Assembly (NCBI RefSeq): GCF_003014615.1 | Contig: NZ_PYGI01000009.1 | Span: 37,705-101,704, forward strand | Direction: 5' to 3' | DNA: 64,000 nucleotides | From: Marinobacterium halophilum | GTDB taxonomy: Bacteria; Pseudomonadota; Gammaproteobacteria; Pseudomonadales; Balneatricaceae | Part shown: positions 25,401 through 34,860 of the stretch, one piece after another | Position numbering within the stretch: position 1 is the first letter of the stretch | Layout of the letters: each line of letters opens with the position of its first letter | Translations under genes and position numbers: made by a program | The notes under the pieces: model-generated | Databases searched by the model: none | The model's input: only the letters and a program-made list of their open reading frames with translations | Told to the model about the DNA's origin: nothing

Positions 25401-27784
25401 GCAAGCGTGTCGCTGGCCAGATTCACCATGGGTTCTGCACAGGCCTGCCAGTCAAAGCTGCATTCAACCTTGTGGCGAGCGGCCTGTGTGCGCTGGTCAC
25501 GCTGATCATCTGTCAGTGCAAACAGAGCATCAAGCGTATGTGCGAAGCGCGCTGTATCCGCCAGGCTGACTTCGCTTTCGTTGGTAAAGCCGATACCACG
25601 GTTACCAAAAGGTGTGCTGATGATGTCCAAACCCCAGGCAGCGTAATCGAGCATTTTCAGGTTGGTCCCCGAACCTGACATCATAGGATTAAGCGCAGCC
25701 GAAGCGGCTGCCATAACGATTTGCTTTTCTGCTTCAGGCAACATGCCTAGCGGAATGACATTGTTGGGCAGTTTTTGGAAGTCAGGGTGGCCGCATAGGC
25801 TGCCCAGTAGCCAGAACTGGTGCTGAGGGCGCTCTTGTGCCAAGTGTAGAATCAGTTTGGCGGCGTCCAGGTTTGGGCCATGCCAGCTGCCCATGAACAG
25901 GAGGGCTTCCTGATCTGGGTGCAGGCCCAGCCTGGTTCGGTTTATGCGACGCTCGTCCACGCGGTAATAGCGAGTCAGACTCAGGTCGACACCGTTTCCT
26001 GCTACCGCCGTCGGGCACTGGATGTTTCCATACAGTGCGGCGAAGCGGTTCAGGTCATCCTGACTGCAAGCAACCAGCCATTCACTTTCGTGAATGCAGG
26101 CGGCCTCGGTGTCGCGTACTTTTTGTAACAGGGGTTCTGGATTTTTCTGCCCATCCAAAACGGCGGCCTTCATGTCTGCCTCCACGTTGTGCGCATCGTA
26201 GGCGATAGGGCCTTTCCAGACCGCGCGGATGGCCTGATACAGATAAGGATGCGAGGCAATGACCAGATCTGCATCGCGGACCTGATCTTCCAGAACCGTC
26301 ATGTAGGCACTGTTCTTGAGAATGCCGTCAATGGCAGCAATGTCGCCCAGGGGGACTTTGCGGCCATGTTGGAGCTTCTTGGCATGTACTTTTTGGGTAA
26401 AAGACTCGGGTATGACATGTTCGGTCAAATCAGGCAAAAGGCGCATGTGGCGCTGCTCCGTGCCTGTGCATACCAGCGCTACGTCCATCGTTTGAGACAG
26501 CTGGGCGTACATGTTGTATAGGCGACTTTGGCCGCCACCTTGAGGTGGCCAGGCAGGAAAGGTCGAGGTAACAACAACTTTTTTACGCCCTTTCTTTTCA
26601 GGGGTTACAACCGAGGGGGGCGTTTCAGGCTCGGGGGCAAGCAAGGGAGCCAAGGTGGCTTCCCAACTGATATGCGCGACTTTGTCGCGGGCTTGCTCAC
26701 CCATTTGTTTGGTCGCAGCCGGGTCTGCTAGCAGTTTGGCCATCGCGGCTTTCAGGGACTCAACATCAGGGGCCACGCTGAAGCCACTGACCCCGTTTTC
26801 AACAAATTCGTTCACACCACCGGCATCCGTCGTTGTTAATACGGCTTTTCCGGCACTCATGGCTTCGATGGTAATCAGGCCAAAGTCTTCGTCATACGGC
26901 ATGAAGGGGACAAATAGGGCGTCGGCGTACTGATCAATAATTTCACGGTCGGTAATACGGCCGAGAAAGCGTATCCGTGGATCACCTTCTGCCAGTGCTT
27001 TAAGTTTCTTCTCTTCAGGTCCGCTACCGGCAATGCGCAATTCTATATCGTCAGGGAGTTGGCGAAACGCCTGAATCAGCAAGTCGAGGCGTTTGGGGCC
27101 GTCGAGACGACTTACGGTGAAAATATGGGTGTATTTACCGCCGTGGATATCTTTCAGGTCTGAGGGGTGGTGAACCACCTGAACTTCAGTTCCATCCGGG
27201 AAATAATCACGCCGGTTGGCTACGTTGTAGGAAATGGCACCATAGTGACGAATTGCACCGGGTCGTTGTGCAATCGCATCCAGATGATGTACCACGGCGC
27301 GGGTTAATGGTCCCGGGAAAGCGCAAAATCGGTCATGGTTAGCATGCTGTTCAAGCACTTTCAGTTGTGCAAACAGCTCCGGCAACTGCTGGCGCTGTGG
27401 TGGCTGCAGTAAGAGGCGTATTAATGGCTGATAGGCCGCCGGGTACTTTTTGGGCTCCAGTTTTTCGGGCTGGCCGCAGAAATGATAGGTGTCATACAGG
27501 CCACGTAACTTGTGCTGCAAATAGCAGTAGTGTTCGGGGTGGTCTACCATCCAGGCGGGGTATTTAGTGCTGATTACACGATCGAAGTGGCTCAGATCCA
27601 TTTGGCTGAAGGCTTCATAGCTACGTATTAACTCACCAAAGTTCCGCTCGGGGGAGGGAATTTTGATCAGCTCTGCTTCGTGGCCGGTGTGCTGATTGAT
27701 ATGTTCCAGCATACCCCACCAGAGTTTTTCGGCGCCGCCGATGGTGAAGGGCACGGGGCTGGGTGCAATCAGGGCAATTTTCAT
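25397..27784 (-). CDS. Double glycosyltransferase (two GT4-type units in one chain)
   Basis: 795 residues. The N-terminal unit (about 1-370) has MKIALIAPSPVPFTIGGAEK, a FTVSRLDGPKRLDLLIQAF segment and DEDFGLITIEAMSAGKAV, the GT4 E-x7-E region. After a linker rich in Pro, Glu and Lys, the second unit (about 400-795) has TSTFPAWPPQGGGQSRLYNM, YDAHNVEADM, LFMGSWHGPNLDAA and SGSGTNLKMLDYAAWGLDII. Two sugar transfers by one polypeptide are likely. Cytoplasmic, building the polysaccharide exported by Wzm/Wzt. It starts 12 nt after the preceding glycosyltransferase gene. Confidence 0.87.
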   Translation of the reverse strand: MKIALIAPSPVPFTIGGAEKLWWGMLEHINQHTGHEAELIKIPSPERNFGELIRSYEAFSQMDLSHFDRVISTKYPAWMVDHPEHYCYLQHKLRGLYDTYHFCGQPEKLEPKKYPAAYQPLIRLLLQPPQRQQLPELFAQLKVLEQHANHDRFCAFPGPLTRAVVHHLDAIAQRPGAIRHYGAISYNVANRRDYFPDGTEVQVVHHPSDLKDIHGGKYTHIFTVSRLDGPKRLDLLIQAFRQLPDDIELRIAGSGPEEKKLKALAEGDPRIRFLGRITDREIIDQYADALFVPFMPYDEDFGLITIEAMSAGKAVLTTTDAGGVNEFVENGVSGFSVAPDVESLKAAMAKLLADPAATKQMGEQARDKVAHISWEATLAPLLAPEPETPPSVVTPEKKGRKKVVVTSTFPAWPPQGGGQSRLYNMYAQLSQTMDVALVCTGTEQRHMRLLPDLTEHVIPESFTQKVHAKKLQHGRKVPLGDIAAIDGILKNSAYMTVLEDQVRDADLVIASHPYLYQAIRAVWKGPIAYDAHNVEADMKAAVLDGQKNPEPLLQKVRDTEAACIHESEWLVACSQDDLNRFAALYGNIQCPTAVAGNGVDLSLTRYYRVDERRINRTRLGLHPDQEALLFMGSWHGPNLDAAKLILHLAQERPQHQFWLLGSLCGHPDFQKLPNNVIPLGMLPEAEKQIVMAAASAALNPMMSGSGTNLKMLDYAAWGLDIISTPFGNRGIGFTNESEVSLADTARFAHTLDALFALTDDQRDQRTQAARHKVECSFDWQACAEPMVNLASDTLA

Positions 27785-27796
27785 CCTGGATCCTGC

Positions 27797-28828
27797 TTAG
27801 TTGTCGGCCAGCAGACTGTTGACGACCTGCTGCCAGCTGATGTTGTGATGCGTGTAGCTCTCGCGCCCGGCAGCGCCCATGGCGGCAGCAGCTTTCTTGT
27901 CGGCATAGAGGCGATCAATGGCTTCGGCGATCTGCTCGGGGTCGGGGTCGCGGACGTAACCTGTCTCGCCGTCGCGGACAAACTCCAGCGGACCGCCAGA
28001 GTCGGTGCAGGTGATGACGGGCTTGCCGGACAGCATCGCTTCTAGCGTGATATAACCGTAGTCCTCGTCATAGGGGCCAAAAAACACACCCAATGCGCGT
28101 GCGTAAAGCGTGTATTTTTCTGCTTCACTGAACCGGCCGATCAGGTGGACGCGATCCTGTACACCCAGTTGTTCTATTTCGGCTCGGTACTGGGCTTCCT
28201 GTCCGCCGGTTCCCCCCAGTAAAATGCGCACAGGAGCACTGATGTGTTTGGCGGCCTGGATCAGTAGTGACTGCCGTTTCAAGGTTTCCAGTCGGCTGGG
28301 ATAAAAAATGTACTCCCAGTCGTCGGAACAATAGAAGTGCTCAGCCCCGTGAGGTGGATGATAAAGTGGCAAGGCAGTGAGGCCATTGTATGTGCGCAGT
28401 CGTGCGGCCACGTTGGCTGAGTTGGCGAACAGGCGTGAGGCACGTGATAGTACCCGCTTATCGTAGTCTGTAACTTTACTCTTAAAGGCTTCCAGCTGAC
28501 GCGCATTGGGCTGCTGATCGAAAAGCTCATAAACGGCCCGATGCTGGTGCATTACCCAGACTCTATGGTCCGGGTGGCGAACACCGTAGGCGGGGAATTG
28601 CAAGCTTATTACCTTGTCAATTTGTACCCCGTTGAATTCACTGAAGTCCTGTTGCTCACAGTGGGCCATGAGCTGCTCAATCGAACTGGTTGGATTAAAC
28701 TTGAATGGGAAGCGTACCTGCTCTACCTGATGACCTGCGCGCCGCAAGGCTTCGGTTACGCCGTCTATGTGGTAATCGGCACCGCCGTGCATAAACGGCA
28801 CCTGACATGCGGTCAGCAGCAGCTTCAT
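27797..28828 (-). CDS. Glycosyltransferase, GT4 family
   Basis: 343 residues from the ATG at 28828, which overlaps the methyltransferase stop by 4 nt; longer starts have no conserved sequence. It begins MKLLLTACQVPFMHGGADYH, has YIFYPSRLETLKRQSLLIQA and LGGTGGQEAQY, and the GT4 acceptor/donor motif DEDYGYITLEAMLSGKPVIT. It is likely a sugar transferase of the surface polysaccharide pathway. The sugar used cannot be told, though the manC gene in the operon suggests mannose or another GDP-sugar. Confidence 0.88.
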   Translation of the reverse strand: MKLLLTACQVPFMHGGADYHIDGVTEALRRAGHQVEQVRFPFKFNPTSSIEQLMAHCEQQDFSEFNGVQIDKVISLQFPAYGVRHPDHRVWVMHQHRAVYELFDQQPNARQLEAFKSKVTDYDKRVLSRASRLFANSANVAARLRTYNGLTALPLYHPPHGAEHFYCSDDWEYIFYPSRLETLKRQSLLIQAAKHISAPVRILLGGTGGQEAQYRAEIEQLGVQDRVHLIGRFSEAEKYTLYARALGVFFGPYDEDYGYITLEAMLSGKPVITCTDSGGPLEFVRDGETGYVRDPDPEQIAEAIDRLYADKKAAAAMGAAGRESYTHHNISWQQVVNSLLADN

Positions 28829-30273
28829 TCGACAAGCTCCATGGCTGGGACGCGTGCAACCAGTGCAATATCCTGAGGGCCACACAAGTGGCCGTTCACG
28901 CGCTCGGTGAGCGGATCATTACCGCTGACGCGAGCATCTTCAGGGTAGGGGTGCAGGCGAACCAATTCGCTATTGGTATAGCCGCAATACTCGGCCAGAA
29001 ATTCAAGCAGCGCTGGAGTGATCGGGTTGCGGTGTGTCGGGTCATGATAAAAGGTGTGGCTGCCGACCAGCAGGTTTTCCGGGTTAGGCGTTTCGAAAAT
29101 GAGTACGCCACCGGGCTGAAGTACGCGACGGGCTTCGGTTGTCCAGCGTAGCAGCAGTTCGAAAGGCACATGTTCAATCACGTGGAAGGCGGTGATGGCA
29201 CAGAGGCTTGCATCCGGCTGGGCCCGTAGCCAGGCAAGTGCGTCTTCGGCACATACATCCAACCCCTGTTCCAGACAGCTGTTGACCATGACCGGATTGA
29301 TGTCCAATCCAGTGGCAAGATAATGTTGTTCGCCCAGCAGTTGCAGCCACTCACCGCGACCGCAGCCGATATCCAGTACTCGGTTGCCGCCTGACTCAGG
29401 TTTGGGTAAATATGCCAGCCATGGTGTCATTTTGGCCCGTATCTCTTCGCGTGTGCCGCGACAGGCATCTTCGAAGGCGACGTAGAAAGCCGAAATGTCC
29501 ATGTTATCAACTACTGCTGATGTCAATGCTACACTCTGGGAATCACTTTTCGTGCCTGTGGATGTTGCTGAGGCCGCTAAGGCTTGTTGCTGGTAAGCGA
29601 CCTTGTGACTCAAATTAGCGGACTGTTTCCTAACCGTAGAGAGTTCTTGTTGAATACCCTGATGCAGCTCGGTTTGTTTCAGGTTGTGTTGTTCCAGTTG
29701 ATGTAGACAGCCGTCAACCGTACGTTCGGCCTGTCGTAGTTGACGACTCATTTGTGACAACTGCTGAAGTACGCTGGCCCGATAGTGACTCATTTCTTCA
29801 CTGTTGGGCAGTTCACAGATGCGGCGATACAGGCCCAATGCACGGTGTGCCAAGGGGCGCAGCGCACGAACGCGGCGTAAGCGCGCAATCATGCGATACC
29901 CCTTAAGACCCCGAATGCGCACGCCGTAGCGTTGTGCCTCTTCTGAACCGCTTAGCTCGGCCAAAACGCCTTGTTTTTCCATACCGTTGCGCAGCTTGTC
30001 CAAATAGCTTTGCAAGCCTGAAGAATCGGGCTCACGTTGCAGAATACAGAGGAATGCGTTCTGCACAAAAGCCTCGTCATCGAACGGTAAGAACTCCCGG
30101 TAGTGGTATACGGGCTTGGCGGGCAGGCGCAGGTTCTGCTCGAATGACATAGACCCTGAATATTCCTCGGCGGACAGGGGCTGTGGCTCAGGCTGTGTGT
30201 TTAATTCCAGTTGAGCGGCTTCACGACGGATGGCATCGAGCAGTTGCTCTGTGGTTTGCGGCTGGTTGTTCAT
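28825..30273 (-). CDS. SAM-dependent methyltransferase with N-terminal DUF4214-like module
   Basis: 482 residues. Residues about 64-120 match one DUF4214 unit (FVQNAFLCILQREPDSSGLQ, then a seeAQRYG end). A helical, Gln-rich region likely to be coiled coil covers about 160-235. The class I methyltransferase domain (about 270-470) has motif I VLDIGCGRGEWLQLLG and FHVIEHVPFELL. Position between Wzt and glycosyltransferases suits a chain-capping enzyme like those that end O-polysaccharide growth with methyl groups. No signal peptide is present, so this DUF4214 acts in the cytoplasm, unlike the others here. It overlaps both neighbours by 4 nt. Confidence 0.85.
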   Translation of the reverse strand: MNNQPQTTEQLLDAIRREAAQLELNTQPEPQPLSAEEYSGSMSFEQNLRLPAKPVYHYREFLPFDDEAFVQNAFLCILQREPDSSGLQSYLDKLRNGMEKQGVLAELSGSEEAQRYGVRIRGLKGYRMIARLRRVRALRPLAHRALGLYRRICELPNSEEMSHYRASVLQQLSQMSRQLRQAERTVDGCLHQLEQHNLKQTELHQGIQQELSTVRKQSANLSHKVAYQQQALAASATSTGTKSDSQSVALTSAVVDNMDISAFYVAFEDACRGTREEIRAKMTPWLAYLPKPESGGNRVLDIGCGRGEWLQLLGEQHYLATGLDINPVMVNSCLEQGLDVCAEDALAWLRAQPDASLCAITAFHVIEHVPFELLLRWTTEARRVLQPGGVLIFETPNPENLLVGSHTFYHDPTHRNPITPALLEFLAEYCGYTNSELVRLHPYPEDARVSGNDPLTERVNGHLCGPQDIALVARVPAMELVE

Positions 30274-31496
30274 GAAACTTCCTGCGCCCCTGCTAAGGGC
30301 CTGATTGAGTATTCCAGTTGGGTGGGCAGTGCGACAATGCCGGAAAACATGGGAAGATGGCTGCCAGCTACTTCAAAGCGGATAAAATTATCACACCAAT
30401 GGTAGCAGTGCTCCAGATGGTTGTCCTCGGAGTGCAGTGCCAGCGTGATGGTGTATTTGCCGGGTGCCAGGTTGACGGGCAAGGCAAAGCTCAAAGAGCA
30501 TATGTCTCTTGTTTTGAGGGCAATGTCCTGGCCGAGCAGATGGCTGTTGGTGCCAAAAATATCTTGTCCAAAGCGATCTCGGATCATGAACCCGACAGAG
30601 AGGGACGATATGGCTGCAAAGGCTTCGATTTCAAGCGTAATATCGGCATCTTCCCCTGCGGCAATAGTGTCACAACCCGAACGGCGGCCGATCAGTTTGG
30701 CAGATTGAATCAGTGCTTCGCCGGTACCATAACTGTTACTCGAACGTGACTGCTCCTGCAGCACCTGCTCCTGTTCATCCAGCCGGGCCATGATGCGGTT
30801 GTAATAGTTTACGGCTTCATCGGAATCGCCTTCGTAGGCTATTTTGCCTTGGTCTAATACTAGCGCGCGATCGCACAGCATCTTGACCGCATTCAGGTCG
30901 TGGGAGACAAATACAATGCTGCCCCCGGCGTCTCTAAAGGCACGGATTTTGCGCATGCATTTTTGCTGAAAATGGCCATCTCCTACAGAGAGGGCCTCAT
31001 CGACAACGAAACATGCCGGGTTGGCATGAATGGCAATGGAAAATGCCAGGCGCATGACCATGCCGGACGAGTATGTGCGCACCGGCTCATGGATGTACTC
31101 ACCCAGTTCAGAGAAGGCAATAATGTCATTTTGAGCGGCAAAAATTTCTGCCCGTGTCATGCCAATCAACAGACCGTTGGACATGATGTTGTCGAGGCCG
31201 GTCAATGCATGGTCAAAACCGGTACCCAGTTCCAGTAGCCCCGTGATTCTGCCTTGAATGAGAATCTCGCCGTTGTCCGGGAGCAATACGCCGGTCAGCA
31301 GTTTTAGCAGGGTCGATTTACCCGCGCCGTTTTGTCCCAGCACCCCCAGGGTCTCACCATTTTTCAGCTGGAAGCTGATAGCGTCCAGTGCCTGATGATG
31401 GTGGTGATAGCGGCGACGTAAAATGACTTCTTTCAGCCTGTCGGATGGCTTGCGGTATAGCCGGAAACTTTTGCTCAGTTGGCGTACTTCGATCAT
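30270..31496 (-). CDS. wzt: Polysaccharide ABC exporter ATP-binding protein (Wzt-type)
   Basis: 408 residues. The ATPase domain (1-240) has Walker A GQNGAGKSTLLK, signature YSSGMVMRLAF and Walker B-type CFVVDEALSVGD. The C-terminal domain (about 260-400; SVGFMIRDRFGQDIFGTNSH, LAPGKYTITLALHS, FIRFEV) is a Wzt_C-type carbohydrate-binding domain, which in O9a-like systems recognises the methylated chain end. With Wzm it exports undecaprenyl-linked polysaccharide across the inner membrane. Gap to wzm is 9 nt; overlap with the methyltransferase is 4 nt. Confidence 0.93.
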   Translation of the reverse strand: MIEVRQLSKSFRLYRKPSDRLKEVILRRRYHHHHQALDAISFQLKNGETLGVLGQNGAGKSTLLKLLTGVLLPDNGEILIQGRITGLLELGTGFDHALTGLDNIMSNGLLIGMTRAEIFAAQNDIIAFSELGEYIHEPVRTYSSGMVMRLAFSIAIHANPACFVVDEALSVGDGHFQQKCMRKIRAFRDAGGSIVFVSHDLNAVKMLCDRALVLDQGKIAYEGDSDEAVNYYNRIMARLDEQEQVLQEQSRSSNSYGTGEALIQSAKLIGRRSGCDTIAAGEDADITLEIEAFAAISSLSVGFMIRDRFGQDIFGTNSHLLGQDIALKTRDICSLSFALPVNLAPGKYTITLALHSEDNHLEHCYHWCDNFIRFEVAGSHLPMFSGIVALPTQLEYSIRPLAGAQEVS

Positions 31497-31505
31497 CGTT
31501 AGGCC

Positions 31506-32282
31506 TCAGATAAAGTCACGAATATCACGTTCCAGCTTGCCAATTAGCCAGAGACCTGTGAGTAGCATAGCCAGGCCAGCAGCACCCAGAATCGCCAGAG
31601 GCAACAGGTCAGGTAGCTGGTGTTCAATAATGATGCTGCGCCAGGCTGAAATGAAGTGAACCATTGGGTTGAGCGCCAGCAACTGGCGAATACTGTCGGG
31701 CACAATATTGACGACATAAACAATAGGCGTTAACCAGAACCAAAGCTGCAACACGACATTGGTCAGTTCTTTTATGTCCTGAATGAACACGCTGAAAATG
31801 GCCAGCAGGAAGCCCAGGCTATAGGCAAATAGCTGTTGTACCAGGTACAACAGCGGCAACAGCAGCCACCAGCTCGATAGTGGATAACCGATAATCAGCA
31901 GAAACACGGTGAAAAACACAAAAGACACGCCAAAAATGAAGGTTTCTGTCAGCAGGATATACAGTGGCAACAAATCCAGCCGAATGCTGACCTTACCAAT
32001 CAGATTGCGTTTCTCGTGAAAAACATTGGTGACCCGTGCAACCGTAGAGGAAAAAGCATTCCAGGCCAGGATGCCGGAGATCAGATAAATGCTGTAACCG
32101 TATTGAGAGAATTCAGCCCCGAAGGACTCCAGACGAGCACCCATGATCTGTGAGAATATCAAGGCAAAGATCAGGATGTTGATCAAAGGCATGATAAATG
32201 ACCAGAGACCGCCCAGCATGGAGCCAGCGTAGCGGTCTTTTAGATCCTGACGGGCAAAGTTGAGTATCAAAGCGGGTGTCAT
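31506..32282 (-). CDS. wzm: Polysaccharide ABC exporter permease (Wzm-type)
   Basis: 258 residues from the ATG at 32282, which overlaps the upstream stop by 4 nt; an alternative start 21 codons upstream is possible but breaks the coupling pattern. It has six hydrophobic segments and the typical start LILNFARQDLKDRYAGSMLG, plus WFWLTPIVYVV and LNPMVHFISAWR found in ABC-2 type O-antigen permeases. It forms the inner-membrane channel with Wzt. Confidence 0.92.
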   Translation of the reverse strand: MTPALILNFARQDLKDRYAGSMLGGLWSFIMPLINILIFALIFSQIMGARLESFGAEFSQYGYSIYLISGILAWNAFSSTVARVTNVFHEKRNLIGKVSIRLDLLPLYILLTETFIFGVSFVFFTVFLLIIGYPLSSWWLLLPLLYLVQQLFAYSLGFLLAIFSVFIQDIKELTNVVLQLWFWLTPIVYVVNIVPDSIRQLLALNPMVHFISAWRSIIIEHQLPDLLPLAILGAAGLAMLLTGLWLIGKLERDIRDFI

Positions 32283-33442
32283 GCCGTGTACTCCTGTTGC
32301 GCCTGCGCCAAGCTGTTCAGCAGTTGATGTGCCGAGTGTTGCCACCTATATCGACTGGCATGGATCTGCCCGTCCATAGCCAGAGTGCGGCGCAGTTCCT
32401 GGTTGGCCAACAGTGTTTGTAGTTGGGAGGCTATGCTGTCGGTAGATTCGGGGTTCGCTAACAATGCATGCCCCCCAGCCACTTCTGGCATCGAAGTGCG
32501 GTCAGAAGTGAGTACAGCTGTACCGGCAGCCATGGATTCAATGATCGGCATACCAAAACCTTCATAGTGAGATACATAAAGGGTTAACGTCGCGTTGGCA
32601 TACAAGGCTGGTATCAGTGATTGGTCGACATATCCCAGCCGAATGGCTTGCCCTCTGGACTGTAAGCTACTAATGGCTGACTCAATGGCATCACTGTGCC
32701 AGCCACGTGTGCCAGCCAGTACCAAGGGAGTAGCCATGCGCATGCTTTCTGGCAGAGACAAAAACGCCTTAATGACCCGCTCAAGATTTTTACGGGGCTC
32801 CAAAGTGGCAACCGATAATATGTACTGGTCAGGCAGGTTGAGCTGCAGGCGACAACGTTGGCGCTCTGCCGTTGAGACAGTGAAAAATTGGTCGTCGACA
32901 CCGGGATGCACCAAATCGATAGGACTCTGTATGCCTTCCTCTCGTAATGCCTGCCGGGTGAAAGCTGAAACAGCATTCAGCCGTGTCGCTTTGGCAAAAG
33001 TTTGCGGCAGCATTTTGTTGAGCATTTTGACCCGGTAAGCGGGGTGGTACTCGGGATGGTGTATGTGTGACAAGTCATGAATGGTCGCCACGCTGGGGCC
33101 GGCAAATGGCATAAGAATGAAGCTTGGCTCCCAGTAGCAGTACCCTTCGAGTAGGCGACTTGCACGCCAGGCTTGTACGTCCTTCAATAACCGCCAAGCG
33201 CTGTGTGCACCGGGCAACATGGCCATATACTTACGCCAGGAGGTTGTGCCGGCTTCTGTCGTTTTGTCCATGCCGTCAAGCAGATTGCATAGTTCGCTGC
33301 GCGACAGCAGTCCATGTGCGCTAAGGCCGCATATGTCCTCAACATCAGGGTGGTTGATCAGCTCACGTAATAGGCCGCTGGTGTAGCGGCCTATTCCTGT
33401 CGGTGAGGGCTGAAGCGAGTAGGTATTAACTGCAATTTTCAT
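32279..33442 (-). CDS. Glycosyltransferase, GT4 family
   Basis: 387 residues. It begins MKIAVNTYSLQPSPTGIGRY, the usual GT4 N-terminus, and has ATIHDLSHIHHPEYHP, ILSVATLEPRKNLERVIKAF and the nucleotide-sugar motif YEGFGMPIIESMAAGTAV. The pattern is close to mannosyltransferases of O-polysaccharide clusters, and manC directly upstream (4-nt overlap) is consistent with GDP-mannose as donor. The specificity is inferred only. Confidence 0.9.
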   Translation of the reverse strand: MKIAVNTYSLQPSPTGIGRYTSGLLRELINHPDVEDICGLSAHGLLSRSELCNLLDGMDKTTEAGTTSWRKYMAMLPGAHSAWRLLKDVQAWRASRLLEGYCYWEPSFILMPFAGPSVATIHDLSHIHHPEYHPAYRVKMLNKMLPQTFAKATRLNAVSAFTRQALREEGIQSPIDLVHPGVDDQFFTVSTAERQRCRLQLNLPDQYILSVATLEPRKNLERVIKAFLSLPESMRMATPLVLAGTRGWHSDAIESAISSLQSRGQAIRLGYVDQSLIPALYANATLTLYVSHYEGFGMPIIESMAAGTAVLTSDRTSMPEVAGGHALLANPESTDSIASQLQTLLANQELRRTLAMDGQIHASRYRWQHSAHQLLNSLAQAQQEYTA

Positions 33443-34860
33443 GCATCGCCCGGACAGCGGCCATAGATGTCTGTGAAGCGGACAATGTCGTCCTCACCCA
33501 GATAATGACCGGATTGTACTTCAATCACTTCCAAAGGAATTCTGCCAGGGTTGCTGAGGCGGTGTTTTACCCCAACCGGGATGTAGGTGGACTGATTTTC
33601 CGCCAGTACTTTTTCTTCGTCACCACAGACAACCTGAGCTGTACCCGATACGACGATCCAATGTTCGGCGCGGTGGTAGTGCAGCTGTAGTGAAAGTTGC
33701 TGTCCCGGCTGTACGGTAATACGCTTCACCTGATAACGGTGGCCTTCATCAATGGTGTCAAAGTCCCCCCATGGGCGGATGACATGACTGTGGTTTGAAT
33801 ATTCTGAGCGCTGGTTGGCTTTGAGGTGTTGGACAACCTCTTTGACCTTTTGGGCGTCGTCCTTATGGGCAACCAGGACTGCATCTTTGGTTTCAACCAC
33901 AATGTGATTGTCCAGGCCGATCGTGGCGACGTGACGATGGTGTGCATGTATCAGCGAATTACGGGTTTCATGCAGAAACGTATCGCCCAACGCGACATTG
34001 TCATTGTCATCGCGTTCACTGACTTCCCATAGTGACTGCCAGCTGCCGATATCACTCCAGCCGGCATCCATGGCAACGACGCAGGCGTTATCCGTTTTTT
34101 CCATGACTGCATAGTCGATGGAGTTGTCCGGGCACAGGCTAAACAGTTCTGAATTCGGGCGGATGAAGTCAGGATCTTGCGTGCCTGAGGCCATTGCGGC
34201 CTTGCAATGATTCAGCAGCTCAGGCTCGTGACGTTCCAGTTCGTGCAGAAAAGCCGAGGCGCGTAGCATGAACATGCCGCTGTTCCAGAGATGTTGCCCA
34301 CTTTCCAGATAGGCTTGAGCTGTCGCTAAGTCAGGCTTTTCAGCGAACGCACTAATATTGAAGGCACTTTCGCCAAGTGTGGCACCGGTCATGATGTAAC
34401 CGTAGCCGGTTTCGGCACGTGTCGGCTTGATGCCAAAGGTCACCAGCTTGCCTTGTTCTGCCAACGGCAGGCCTTGATTGATGGCCTGATGCAGTTCCTG
34501 CGGGCGGGTGAAGTGATGATCGGCGGCCAGGACCAGCATGATGGTGTCATTGCCTTGTTGCAGTAAATGTAAAGCTGCCAAGGCGATTGCTGGTGCTGTA
34601 TTGCGGGAGCACGGCTCAAGAACTGTCGCAAAAGGTTCAATGTTGGCCTGACGCAGTTGTTCTGCAACCATGAAGCGGTAGCTGTCATTGCTTACAATCA
34701 GTGGTGCCGCATGATTTAACCCCTTAAGACGCGTCAAGGTTTTTTGCAGCAAGCTGGAGCCTGAACCGTCCAGATCGAGAAACTGCTTGGGTGAACTTTG
34801 ACGTGACAACGGCCAGAGGCGACTGCCGCTGCCGCCAGCCATGATGACCGGAGTAAACAT
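33439..34860 (-). CDS. manC: Mannose-1-phosphate guanylyltransferase/mannose-6-phosphate isomerase
   Basis: 473 residues from the ATG at 34860 (AGGA about 8 nt upstream; a longer start adds an unconserved leader). Nucleotidyltransferase motif PVIMAGGSGSRLWPLSR and QFLDL at the N-terminus; the C-terminal cupin domain has RPWGDFDTIDEGHRYQVKRI and a HYHRAEHW metal site, both typical of type II bifunctional enzymes (ManC/AlgA/WbpW). It makes GDP-mannose for the surface polysaccharide. It is first in the eleven-gene minus-strand operon and faces the type I secretion operon. Confidence 0.95.
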   Translation of the reverse strand: MFTPVIMAGGSGSRLWPLSRQSSPKQFLDLDGSGSSLLQKTLTRLKGLNHAAPLIVSNDSYRFMVAEQLRQANIEPFATVLEPCSRNTAPAIALAALHLLQQGNDTIMLVLAADHHFTRPQELHQAINQGLPLAEQGKLVTFGIKPTRAETGYGYIMTGATLGESAFNISAFAEKPDLATAQAYLESGQHLWNSGMFMLRASAFLHELERHEPELLNHCKAAMASGTQDPDFIRPNSELFSLCPDNSIDYAVMEKTDNACVVAMDAGWSDIGSWQSLWEVSERDDNDNVALGDTFLHETRNSLIHAHHRHVATIGLDNHIVVETKDAVLVAHKDDAQKVKEVVQHLKANQRSEYSNHSHVIRPWGDFDTIDEGHRYQVKRITVQPGQQLSLQLHYHRAEHWIVVSGTAQVVCGDEEKVLAENQSTYIPVGVKHRLSNPGRIPLEVIEVQSGHYLGEDDIVRFTDIYGRCPGDA

